Below are positions 15,494 through 21,953 of a stretch of 24,738 nt of DNA, piece after piece. Origin of the DNA: CAZNMF01 sp035547155. Lineage in GTDB: Bacteria; Acidobacteriota; Vicinamibacteria; Vicinamibacterales; SCN-69-37. Position numbers and translations under genes: made by a program. The DNA lies in the NCBI GenBank assembly GCA_035547155.1, contig DASZVJ010000016.1:1-24738 (forward strand). Direction: 5' to 3'. The number at the start of each line of letters is the position of its first letter. The stretch's first letter is position 1. Under the pieces are notes generated by a model that saw only the letters and a list, made by a program, of their open reading frames with translations, was not told where the DNA came from and made no database searches.

Positions 15494-15499
15494 TAGAAT
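15494..15499 (+). promoter_or_regulatory. Possible -10 element of the VKOR-DsbA gene
   Basis: TAGAAT ends 8 bases before the ATG. If it is a true -10 box, the transcript would start at or within a base or two of the start codon and be leaderless. CTCC, not GGAG, precedes the ATG, so there is no Shine-Dalgarno sequence. No -35 match is seen at 16-18 bp. Confidence 0.4.
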
Positions 15500-15507
15500 C
15501 TCCTGAC

Positions 15508-16713
15508 ATGTCCTCTCGCGTTCGCTGGCTCATCGTCGCCTGCGCGTCGGCCGGTCTGGGCCTGTCTGGGGCGGCGCTGCTCGTCCACTACCGGCTGCTG
15601 ACCGATCCGTCCTACATCAGCCCGTGCGACATCAACGCGACGTTCAATTGCAGCGCCGCGTACCTCAGCCGGTACGGATCGATCGCTGGCGTGCCGACGG
15701 CGCTCGGCGGCGTGCTGTGGTTCGGCATCGTGCTGCTCGTGGCGCTTGGCGCGACGCCGACCGACCGCGACAGCGCCGGAGCCAGCTATCTCTCCGCGTT
15801 GACGTGGCTCGCAGTGCCCGTGGTGCTGTTTCTGGGATACGCCTCCTACGCGCAGCTACGGACGGGATGCCCGATCTGCATGGGCGTGTACGCGTGCGTG
15901 CTCGCGATTCTCGCGTTGACGATCGCCACGAAGGGCGTGCCGATGCGCGAGCTGCCGTCGAGGCTCGCCGGCGATCTCGCCGGTCTGCGGCGGCATCCGA
16001 TCGTGTTGGTGCTGGCGCTCGTGCTGCTCGGCGGCGTCGGCGCGGCGGCCGCGTTGTTTCCACGCGAAGGGCAGGCGCCCGCCAGAACGGCATCATCGTC
16101 GATGCCGGACGATGCACGTGCGGCGTTCACGGACGTGTGGGCGAAACAGCCCCGCCTGGATCTCGGCATTCCGTCCGACGGTGCCAAGGTCCTGATCGTG
16201 AAGTTCAACGATTTCGAGTGCACGACGTGCCGATCGGCGGAGACGTTCTACGCGCCGATCATCGATCGCCTCAACGCCGCGCAGCCGGGCACGGTCAAAG
16301 TCGTGTTCAAGGACTGGGTGTGGAACAGCAAGTGCAACCCGCACACGTCCAGCACGATTCCCGGACACGAAGCCTCGTGCGAGGCGGCGGTCGCGGCGCG
16401 CGTCGCGCGCGACCAGGGCAAGTACGACGAGATGAAGACCTGGCTGTTCGCGCACCAGGGCGTGACGCCGGAGGCCGTTCGCGCGCAGGCCACGCAGATG
16501 CTCGGCATCCAGGACTTCGATCGCGAGTACGCGATCAAGATGAAGGACATCCAGCAGGACATCGCCGACGGCGCCGCGCTGCAGATTGCCGGCACGCCGA
16601 CCTACTTCATCAACGGCGTGCGCATTCCGAGCGCGCGTCTGATCGCGCCCGAGTACTTCGATCTCGCGATCCAGCTCGAGCTGAAGCGCGCATCCGCGCC
16701 GCCGCAGCCCTGA
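15508..16713 (+). CDS. VKOR-DsbA fusion: membrane vitamin K epoxide reductase domain with periplasmic thioredoxin-like domain
   Basis: A one-chain disulfide-forming system. The VKOR domain oxidises its partner thiols and passes electrons to a membrane quinone; the fused DsbA-like domain introduces disulfides into exported proteins. Residues 1-150 show the VKOR layout. After the first helix, the loop Cys pair is Cys40 and Cys48 (SPCDINATFNCS), with a Ser in LSRYGS and then GVPTALGG. The quinone-side CPIC motif is Cys121/Cys124. A further membrane helix follows (VLVLALVLLGGVGAAAALF). The C-terminal thioredoxin-fold domain has the active site FECTTC (Cys238/Cys241) and a cis-Pro loop GTPTYFINGV (Pro364). 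Two extra cysteines (SKCNP and ASCEAA) lie between them. The 401-residue length fits bacterial fusions. It would serve the secreted and cysteine-containing proteins encoded nearby. The gene stands alone in its direction. Confidence 0.94.
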   Translation: MSSRVRWLIVACASAGLGLSGAALLVHYRLLTDPSYISPCDINATFNCSAAYLSRYGSIAGVPTALGGVLWFGIVLLVALGATPTDRDSAGASYLSALTWLAVPVVLFLGYASYAQLRTGCPICMGVYACVLAILALTIATKGVPMRELPSRLAGDLAGLRRHPIVLVLALVLLGGVGAAAALFPREGQAPARTASSSMPDDARAAFTDVWAKQPRLDLGIPSDGAKVLIVKFNDFECTTCRSAETFYAPIIDRLNAAQPGTVKVVFKDWVWNSKCNPHTSSTIPGHEASCEAAVAARVARDQGKYDEMKTWLFAHQGVTPEAVRAQATQMLGIQDFDREYAIKMKDIQQDIADGAALQIAGTPTYFINGVRIPSARLIAPEYFDLAIQLELKRASAPPQP

Positions 16714-16722
16714 TTGGCGCGT

Positions 16723-17229
16723 CTACTTCCGCAGTCTGACGACCTCGAGCCGCTGCAGCATGCGGATCGATCGCGCCCCGCGCGTGTCCTGCGGCGACAC
16801 GATCCGAAACGGTCCATGCTCGTCGTCGATTGGCTTGCCGTCCGCGCGATCGGCCACGATGATGCGGCTGCGGCTGAGGTCGGGATCGAGCTCCCCGAGC
16901 GAGAACACGACCTGATAACCGTCCTTCGCGCTCGCGAGCACGTACGTCGCGAGCGCGGCGCCTCTCAGATCGGATCCCAGCGGCGCGCCCGCGCGTTTCA
17001 GCAGCTCGCTCACCAGCACGCCGTCATACGTCGTGGTCGTGCCGTGATCGGTGAAGGTCACCGTGACGCGTGGGAGAGACTGCAGATCGGCCTCGGACAA
17101 CATGAGCGGGTGCGGCACGTCGCCGGCGATCGTGAGCGTTGTGGCGTTCTCGGCTTGCGCGCGCGTGATGACGAGCCCGCCACACAGGACGAGCGCGCAG
17201 AGGAGACACGAGAACAGACGTGATCGCAT
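16723..17229 (-). CDS. Exported molybdopterin-binding-fold protein lacking the Mo-ligand cysteine
   Basis: 168 residues with a Sec-type signal peptide (LFSCLLCALVLCGGLVI, cleavage near TRAQA). The mature region resembles the oxidoreductase molybdopterin-binding (sulfite-oxidase) fold in its short single-domain form: LTIAGDVPHPLMLSEADLQS, then PRVTVTFTDHGTTTTYDGV, VSELLKRAGAP, an AKDGYQVVFSLGELDP segment, then GKPIDDEHGPFRIVSP and a C-terminal IRMLQRLEVV strand. The mature chain contains no cysteine, so the invariant Cys that ligates molybdenum in sulfite oxidases is missing. The leader also lacks a twin-arginine motif, which cofactor-loaded proteins normally need. Catalysis with bound cofactor is therefore doubtful; a binding or structural role is possible. 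The stop is 9 bp from the convergent VKOR-DsbA stop. ATG at 17229 is the first good start. Confidence 0.82.
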   Translation of the reverse strand: MRSRLFSCLLCALVLCGGLVITRAQAENATTLTIAGDVPHPLMLSEADLQSLPRVTVTFTDHGTTTTYDGVLVSELLKRAGAPLGSDLRGAALATYVLASAKDGYQVVFSLGELDPDLSRSRIIVADRADGKPIDDEHGPFRIVSPQDTRGARSIRMLQRLEVVRLRK

Positions 17230-17250
17230 GGGGCGGGATGGTAGCACCTA

Positions 17251-17278
17251 CCGTAGGGGCGGCCCCCCGTGGCCGCCC
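17251..17278 (+). repeat. Interspersed palindromic repeat, copy 2
   Basis: The element reads CCGTAGG then the hairpin GGGCGGCC-(CCCCGT)-GGCCGCCC, with perfect 8-bp arms. It is the reverse orientation of copy 1 and the same as copy 3. It lies between the stop of the zinc-binding protein gene and the start of the molybdopterin-fold gene, both on the minus strand, so it could separate or stabilise their mRNAs. Confidence 0.8.
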
Positions 17279-17290
17279 GGCGCGCGGCCC

Positions 17291-17638
17291 TCACGCCGGC
17301 ACGATCACGAGCCCGCCACCATCTCCCGTCGCGACGGCATGGCGATGGCCGCGCGGACAGGCGAGGACGACATCGGTGACCGTGTCGGACGACTCGACGA
17401 CTGCGAGCCGTCCGCCGCATTCGATGACGCGGCAGCAGAAGAACGCGAGATCGCCGACGACATCCGGTGTGAGCGGACCCGAGAGACGCTGCTTCCACGC
17501 CTTCTCGCAGAGGAAGCAGACGTAGTGCGCCGTGTCGGGCGTGGTGTTGAAGTTGTCGCCGCGCTTGTGCGCGCCGACGCCGCTCGTGTCGAAGAACGTG
17601 AACGCGAGCGGTTCGTCGCAGTCCGGACAGGAGATCAT
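17291..17638 (-). CDS. Hypothetical zinc-ribbon-like protein
   Basis: A 115-residue protein I do not recognise. Cysteines occur in metal-site pairs: CPDC (Cys4, Cys7) with CFLC (Cys41, Cys44) make a likely four-cysteine zinc ribbon. A second set, Cys68, Cys69, Cys74 and Cys94 with His98 and His100 (CPRGHRH), could bind another metal. No signal peptide or membrane segment is present, so it is probably cytoplasmic. ATG at 17638 starts the chain just before the first Cys pair; the upstream bases give only a weak ribosome-binding site, and the frame stays open a further 20 codons upstream. It sits between two minus-strand genes, each separated from it by a copy of the palindromic repeat. A role in nucleic-acid or protein binding is possible from the metal-site pattern, but nothing specific is shown. 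Confidence 0.7.
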   Translation of the reverse strand: MISCPDCDEPLAFTFFDTSGVGAHKRGDNFNTTPDTAHYVCFLCEKAWKQRLSGPLTPDVVGDLAFFCCRVIECGGRLAVVESSDTVTDVVLACPRGHRHAVATGDGGGLVIVPA

Positions 17639-17667
17639 CGGACTACAGGCTACCGCGGTTACGTCCA

Positions 17668-17694
17668 CGTAGGGGCGGGCCCTTGTGGCCGCCC
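17668..17694 (+). repeat. Interspersed palindromic repeat, copy 3
   Basis: CGTAGG followed by GGCGGGC-CCTTGT-GGCCGCCC has the same orientation as copy 2. One arm position is mismatched, so the stem is weaker than in copies 1 and 2. It lies 8 bp beyond the stop of the DUF3185-like gene (minus strand) and about 30 bp upstream of the zinc-ribbon gene's start. Confidence 0.75.
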
Positions 17695-17702
17695 GCACAG
17701 CC

Positions 17703-17918
17703 TCACGCCGTCTTCCGCGTCGTCGACACGAGCATCCATGCGCCGGCCACGAGGCATACCGCGCCGGCGATCGGCGGAATCGGCAGGGACTTCGTCTTCT
17801 CGTGCGTGACTTCGACGGGGCCCATGTCGACGACCTTGTCCGATTTCGTCCACGAGAGCCCGCCGTATGCGAGCCCGATGATCCCGATCACGACGAGCAA
17901 GATGCCGATGATCTTCAT
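17703..17918 (-). CDS. Small two-helix membrane protein, DUF3185-like
   Basis: 71 residues with two hydrophobic helices: IIGILLVVIGIIGLAYGGLS at the N-terminus and IAGAVCLVAGAWMLV near the C-terminus. Between them lies a polar loop, TKSDKVVDMGPVEVTHEKTK, then SLPIPPI. The order helix, Lys-Val-Val-Asp-x-Gly-Pro, Glu-Lys-Thr-Lys, Pro-Pro, helix matches a widespread family of small bacterial inner-membrane proteins of unknown function (DUF3185-like). ATG at 17918 is chosen because GGAGG lies 5-6 bases upstream; the frame is open further upstream but without a similar site. It is the first of three minus-strand genes. A stress or envelope function has been guessed for such proteins, but nothing here settles it. 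Confidence 0.8.
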   Translation of the reverse strand: MKIIGILLVVIGIIGLAYGGLSWTKSDKVVDMGPVEVTHEKTKSLPIPPIAGAVCLVAGAWMLVSTTRKTA

Positions 17919-18134
17919 GTGTCCTCCCGCGCGTGACTGCAGAGCAAGAGGCACGCCAGCGTGCGCCGCACGCGTCAGAGTCACGCGGGCAAGACTTGCG
18001 CGTCATCTGCCCATGATGCGGTAGCCCTCTGCCGCGAAGAGACCTTGGACGACATGCGCTCGCAGACGCATGAGCCGGTCCGGCTCTTGCACTGACACGA
18101 CGTGCTCCCGATCTCCCTCCCAAGGAGGCGTGCA
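17919..18134. promoter_or_regulatory. Divergent intergenic region with two dyads
   Basis: No gene is seen in these 216 bp. Two inverted repeats lie close together: CATGCG-ctcgcaga-CGCATG (18053-18072) and the tight dyad GAGCCGG-t-CCGGCTC (18072-18086), which is about 50 bp before the ATG of the CHRD gene. Either could be an operator for the CHRD operon. AAGGAGG (18122-18128) is the ribosome-binding site of that gene. No convincing sigma-70 promoter was found. Confidence 0.4.
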
Positions 18135-18647
18135 ATGACTCGTGTGCTGGTAGCTGGCGTGGCGGCGCTCGCGCTGTTGGTTGGTGTGGCGTGCGACGAC
18201 TCGCCGACGAGTCCGTCTGACACGATCACGTTGTCCGCACAGCTCTCGCCCGCGAATGAAGTGCCGCCGGTGTCGAACGCCGAAGCGAGCGGCAGCGGGA
18301 CCGCGACGATCCGTCTGCACGTCACACGCGACTCGGCAGGGACGATCACGGCTGCGAGCGCGGACTTCCAGGTGACGCTGGCCGGCTTTCCGCCGGCGAC
18401 GGCGTTGACGATGGCGCACATCCACCAGGGCGCGGTCGGCACGAACGGCTCGATCGTCGTCGATACCGGCCTGACGCCTGGGCAAACGACGCTTGCGACG
18501 GGCGCCGGCTCGTTCACGAAGAACGGCATCGACGTCACGCCGACCGTCGCGCAGGCGATCGTGGCCGATCCGCCCGCGTTCTACTTCAACATCCACACCG
18601 TGCTCAACAGCGACGGTGCGGCGCGTGGCCAGCTCACGCGCTCGTAA
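18135..18647 (+). CDS. CHRD-domain lipoprotein
   Basis: 170 residues. The leader LVAGVAALALLVGVAC has Cys20 as the probable lipidation site (non-ideal lipobox), followed by DDSPTSPSD. The body matches the CHRD domain, a beta-sandwich found in bacterial exported proteins and in animal chordin. It shows the start LSAQLSPANEVPPV, then GTATIRLHV, AHIHQGAVGTNGSIVVD in the middle and AFYFNIHTVLNSDGAARGQL at the end. Asn-His-Thr-Val-type and Ala-His-Ile-His patterns are its usual signature. The function of bacterial CHRD proteins is not settled; extracellular binding or adhesion is usual inference. ATG at 18135 has AAGGAGG at ideal spacing; an upstream ATG at 18102 is ignored. It is first in an operon with a beta-barrel gene (16 bp gap) and a tiny membrane protein. 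Confidence 0.9.
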   Translation: MTRVLVAGVAALALLVGVACDDSPTSPSDTITLSAQLSPANEVPPVSNAEASGSGTATIRLHVTRDSAGTITAASADFQVTLAGFPPATALTMAHIHQGAVGTNGSIVVDTGLTPGQTTLATGAGSFTKNGIDVTPTVAQAIVADPPAFYFNIHTVLNSDGAARGQLTRS

Positions 18648-18662
18648 CAGATGAGGTGCGAC

Positions 18663-19292
18663 ATGATGCGACAGGGACTGCGCAGCGGCCTCGTGGCCGC
18701 TGCCGTGATGATGTTTGCCGCGCCCGCCGTGGCGCAGGTGCATTTGCAGATCAATGGCGGAATGACGCGTGCGGCTCGCGACGACCGCTTCGTCTCGGGC
18801 GAGCTCGGCGTGCGGCTCGGCTTCTTCGAGATTGACGGTGAGGTCGGCCGCTTCAACGACGTGCTGCCGGACGGCATCGCCGATCAGCTCACGCGTCTGC
18901 TGAACGATCGGGGGCTTGGCGTCCAGGCGAAGGCGACGCTGCCTGCGACGTACGCGCTGGCGAGCGTGCGGCTGATCTCGCCATCCGGCATCGTGCGGCC
19001 GTTCATCAGCGGCGGCTACGGCGTGGCGCGCGTCGAGCCTCGGCTCGACGTGGACATCTCGGGCCTGCCCGTCAGCGATGTCTTCGGCATCGCCGTCGCG
19101 AAGCAAGAGAACGATCAGATGGTGACCGCTGGAGCCGGCTTGCGCTTCGCGGTCGCACCGCGCGTGCACATCGACGCGACCTATCGGTACGTGTGGATAT
19201 TCTCCGACTTCCGCGCGGACACGAACATCGACAACGATCGCGTGTTGACGAGCGCGCACACGCTGTCAGCCGGTCTCGGCGTGAGGTTCTGA
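18663..19292 (+). CDS. Outer-membrane beta-barrel protein
   Basis: 209 residues from ATG 18663, preceded by GAGGTG; ATG 18651 and ATG 18666 are alternatives. The signal peptide LVAAAVMMFAAPAVAQ is followed by an alternating-strand barrel: VHLQINGGMT, LGVRLGFFEIDGEVG, YALASVRLI, VRPFISGGYGVARV, VTAGAGLRFAV, IDATYRYVWIF. The final strand is LSAGLGVRF, ending in Phe, which is the outer-membrane insertion signal. The size and strand spacing suit an eight-stranded OmpA/OmpX-type barrel; one loop (LDVDISGLPVSDVFGIAVAK) is longer and may be surface-exposed. It lies between the CHRD lipoprotein gene and the 30-residue membrane protein gene, with the latter starting 1 bp after its stop. Its partner role with the CHRD lipoprotein is inferred from co-transcription. 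Confidence 0.85.
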   Translation: MMRQGLRSGLVAAAVMMFAAPAVAQVHLQINGGMTRAARDDRFVSGELGVRLGFFEIDGEVGRFNDVLPDGIADQLTRLLNDRGLGVQAKATLPATYALASVRLISPSGIVRPFISGGYGVARVEPRLDVDISGLPVSDVFGIAVAKQENDQMVTAGAGLRFAVAPRVHIDATYRYVWIFSDFRADTNIDNDRVLTSAHTLSAGLGVRF

Positions 19293-19293
19293 C

Positions 19294-19386
19294 GTGAAGA
19301 AGTACCTGCTCGCCTGGCTGCTCGGCGTGCCGTTCTCGCTGCTCGTCGTGATCTATCTCGTCAGTCACGTCGCCTGCGGCCGATAG
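19294..19386 (+). CDS. 30-residue single-span membrane protein
   Basis: The GTG start lies 1 bp after the beta-barrel stop, with GAGG seven bases upstream, inside the barrel gene's last codons. The product begins MKKYLLAWLLGVPFSLL, continues VVIYLVSHVACGR and ends. It has two N-terminal lysines, a hydrophobic span of about 20 residues containing one proline, and a short tail with a Cys. The Lys-Lys-x-Leu-Leu-Ala-Trp-Leu-Leu-Gly-Val-Pro opening resembles small membrane proteins I have seen in other bacteria, but no function is known to me. Its stop lies in the loop of, or directly next to, a 14-bp perfect hairpin, so coding region and terminator overlap. The frame, the ribosome-binding site and the start-stop position make it a real gene candidate; expression is not proven. 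Confidence 0.7.
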   Translation: MKKYLLAWLLGVPFSLLVVIYLVSHVACGR

Positions 19387-19399
19387 CCGCAGGCGACGT
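19367..19399 (+). terminator. 14-bp perfect hairpin ending the CHRD operon
   Basis: The arms at 19367-19380 (ACGTCGCCTGCGGC) and 19386-19399 (GCCGCAGGCGACGT) are exact complements around a 5-nt loop. The upstream arm encodes the last residues of the small membrane protein, and the stop codon TAG starts in the loop. There is no T run after it. It should act as a terminator or mRNA-end stabiliser. Confidence 0.7.
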
Positions 19400-19428
19400 C
19401 CTCGCCCGGGCCGTTGACGGCCGCCAGC

Positions 19429-19457
19429 TTGATTCCGCGCGCGGCGTTGTGTACCGT
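19429..19457 (+). promoter_or_regulatory. Possible promoter of the xylanase-esterase gene
   Basis: TTGATT (19429-19434) and TACCGT (19452-19457) are 17 bp apart. The -35 match is fair, the -10 match poor. If real, transcription would start near 19464, just upstream of the LacI-type operator, so a bound repressor would block it. Confidence 0.3.
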
Positions 19458-19471
19458 GCTCGCACTCTCTG

Positions 19472-19489
19472 CATGGAAGCGGTTCCATG
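19472..19489 (+). promoter_or_regulatory. LacI-family-type operator upstream of the xylanase-esterase gene
   Basis: CATGGAAGCGGTTCCATG has 7-bp perfect arms around a central CG with one mismatch. It fits the LacI/CcpA-family operator pattern TGNAANCGNTNNCA exactly (TGGAAGCGGTTCCA). It ends 57 bp before the chosen ATG, in the only noncoding space before this carbohydrate-degrading gene. Repression relieved by xylan-derived sugars is the expected logic. No LacI regulator gene is visible in the window. Confidence 0.6.
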
Positions 19490-19546
19490 TCGCGGCGCCA
19501 CGCCGCGCATCCCGCGCCTGCGCTCACCCTCGCTGGAGGACCGTCG

Positions 19547-21931
19547 ATGAAACGCGTCATCGGAATAGCTCTGACTCTCGCCACGGCGGCCGTCGCGTCC
19601 ACGACGGCGCGTCAGGACGTCGCGTTGAAAGATCTGATGCCGGCAGGCACGGTGATCGGCGTTGCGATCAACCAGCGCCAGAGCGACGGCACCGATACGG
19701 CAGCCGTCGACGTCATCACGAAGCAGTTCAATCAGATCAGCCCGGAGAACCTGCTGAAGTTCCAGCCCGTGCATCCGGCCGCCGATCGGTATGCCTTCGA
19801 GGCGCAGGATCGCTACGTGCAGTTCGGCCTCGATCGCGGGATGCAGGTGATCGGCCACAACCTCGTGTGGCATCAGCAGACGCCGGCGTGGGTGTTCCAG
19901 GGGCCGGATGGCAAGCCCGCCGATCGCGACACGCTGCTCACGCGCATGCGCGATCACATCCACACCGTCGTCGGACGCTACAAGGGCAAGATCCACGGCT
20001 GGGACGTCGTCAACGAAGCGATCGATGAAGATGGATCGCTGCGAAAGGCCCCGTGGCACGACGGCATCGGCGACGACTACGTCGCGAAAGCCTTCGAGTT
20101 CGCGCACGAAGCCGATCCGGACGCCGAGCTTTACTACAACGATTACAACCTCGAGAAGCCGGCGAAGCGCGCGGGCGTGATCCGGCTCGTGAAGGATCTG
20201 CAGGCGCGCGGGCTGCGCATCGACGCGATCGGCAACCAGGGGCACTGGGCGCTCGAGACGCCGGCGATCGACGAGATCGAGCAGGCGCTCGCCGATCTGC
20301 ATACGGCCACGGGGCTCAAGGTGAACTACAGCGAGCTCGACATCAACCTGCTGCCGCCGGCGGGCCGTGGCGCCGATCCGGCGGTCGCAAATCCGTACGC
20401 GAATGGCTTGCCCGACGAGAAGCAGCAGGCGCTCGCGAAACGGTACGCGGACATCTTCGGCGTCATCGTGAAGCACCACGATTGGATCGGACGCGTGACG
20501 TTCTGGGGACTGAGCGACGCCGATTCGTGGCTCAATCGCGGACGCGCGAACTATCCGCTGCTGTGGGATCGGCAGCGTCAGCCGAAGCCCGCGTTCCAGG
20601 CGATCGTGGATGTGCTGAGGCAGGCTCGCGCGTCGGCCGCGCCGCCGCGGCCGCCGATCGTGCAGCAGCTCACGTTCGCGCCGTATCACGCCAACGGCAT
20701 CTACGGCGTCGGCGAGACGGTGGGATGGACGGTCACGCCTGGCCCGACGCCGCCGACGTACGCGTACACGTGGACGATTCGCCGCAACAACGCGGTGGTG
20801 TTGAAGACGGGCGAGCTGGATCTGTCCGGCGGCTCGGCCAAGATCGAGATCGTCGCCGATCAGCCGGAGATGCTCTACGTCGCGGTCGAAGCGCACGCGA
20901 ATCTGGATCCGAATGCCGCCGCGCCGCAGGCCGGCGAGAGTCCGCGCTTCATTGGCGGCAACACCGGCCGGAACACGGGCTTCTACGCCGTGGGCGCGGC
21001 TGTGGCCCCGCGCGAGATCGGACTCTCGACGCCGAGACCGGCAGACTTCGACACGTTCTGGAACACGAAGCTGGCCGCGCAGGCCAACGTGCCGATCAAT
21101 CCGGCGCTGACGCCAGTGACGACCGACGTGCCTGGCGTCGACATGAACATCTTCCAGCTCGACGCCTTGGGATCGAAGGCGCACGGATACGTCGCCAAAC
21201 CGGCGAAGGATGGCAAGTTCCCCGCGCTGATTCAACTGCAGTATGCCGGCGTCTATGCGTTGAACGCGCACGCCGACGCGCAACGCGCGGCCGAGGGTTG
21301 GCTGATGCTCAACGTGGACTCACACGACAAGCTGCCATCGGATCCGTCCGGCGGCGTGCCGCGCGGCTATCAGGCCGTCGGCAACACGGATCGTGAGACG
21401 TCCTATTTCCTCGACATGTATCTGCGCGACTCGCGCGTGCTCGACTATCTGTTGACGCGGCCCGACTGGGACGGCAAGACGATCGTGCTGACGGGCGGCA
21501 GCATGGGCGGACAGCAGAGCATGACGCTGGCGGGATTGCGGCCGGACAAGATCAGCGCGGTGCTGGTCTGCGTGCCGGCCGGCGCGGACACCAACGGCGA
21601 TCTCCACGGGCGCAAGGCGGGCTATCCCAACTGGCCGTCCGACAATCCGGCCGCGATGCGGACCGCGTTGTATTTCGATCCCGTCAACTTCGCGTCGCAC
21701 ATCACGGCCCCTGTCATGGCGGGCATGGGCTTCATCGACACGATCTCGCCGCCGGCCGGCGTGTGGACGATGCTGAATCAGGTGCGAGGGCCGGTCGAGA
21801 CGTTTCCGCTGATCGAATCCGAGCACGACAACCTGACGCCCGACAAGGCGCGCCCGTGTTCCGCACACGTGAGTGAGATTCTCGATCGCATCGTGCACGG
21901 CGCCACGTTCGCGCCGGCGGCGTCGAAGTAA
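19547..21931 (+). CDS. Secreted bifunctional GH10 endo-xylanase / CE7 acetyl xylan esterase
   Basis: A 794-residue exported enzyme that should cut the beta-1,4-xylan backbone and remove acetyl groups from it. The leader RVIGIALTLATAAVAS is followed by a GH10 barrel (about 25-360) with HNLVWHQQTPAW, WDVVNEA carrying acid/base Glu157 and YSELDI carrying nucleophile Glu263. A Pro/Ala-rich linker (about 361-372) leads to a 115-residue Ig-like region (GVGETVGWTV, then AKIEIVADQPEMLYVAVEA). The C-terminal esterase begins near PADFDTFW. It has nucleophile Ser652 in GGSMGG (usually GGSQGG in CE7), Asp731 in GFIDTISPPAG and His760 in ESEHDN; the Asp-His spacing of 29 matches known CE7 enzymes. ATG at 19547 has GGAGGA upstream; an earlier in-frame start at 19487 would lie inside the operator. 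The GH10 and CE7 halves both look intact. Confidence 0.94.
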   Translation: MKRVIGIALTLATAAVASTTARQDVALKDLMPAGTVIGVAINQRQSDGTDTAAVDVITKQFNQISPENLLKFQPVHPAADRYAFEAQDRYVQFGLDRGMQVIGHNLVWHQQTPAWVFQGPDGKPADRDTLLTRMRDHIHTVVGRYKGKIHGWDVVNEAIDEDGSLRKAPWHDGIGDDYVAKAFEFAHEADPDAELYYNDYNLEKPAKRAGVIRLVKDLQARGLRIDAIGNQGHWALETPAIDEIEQALADLHTATGLKVNYSELDINLLPPAGRGADPAVANPYANGLPDEKQQALAKRYADIFGVIVKHHDWIGRVTFWGLSDADSWLNRGRANYPLLWDRQRQPKPAFQAIVDVLRQARASAAPPRPPIVQQLTFAPYHANGIYGVGETVGWTVTPGPTPPTYAYTWTIRRNNAVVLKTGELDLSGGSAKIEIVADQPEMLYVAVEAHANLDPNAAAPQAGESPRFIGGNTGRNTGFYAVGAAVAPREIGLSTPRPADFDTFWNTKLAAQANVPINPALTPVTTDVPGVDMNIFQLDALGSKAHGYVAKPAKDGKFPALIQLQYAGVYALNAHADAQRAAEGWLMLNVDSHDKLPSDPSGGVPRGYQAVGNTDRETSYFLDMYLRDSRVLDYLLTRPDWDGKTIVLTGGSMGGQQSMTLAGLRPDKISAVLVCVPAGADTNGDLHGRKAGYPNWPSDNPAAMRTALYFDPVNFASHITAPVMAGMGFIDTISPPAGVWTMLNQVRGPVETFPLIESEHDNLTPDKARPCSAHVSEILDRIVHGATFAPAASK

Positions 21932-21953
21932 CTGTGTCTTCGGGTGCGACCGG

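Noticed and set aside
19361..21283. 640-codon minus-strand frame opposite the xylanase-esterase
   Set aside because: Val/Arg-rich shadow; the plus strand has two full catalytic sets.
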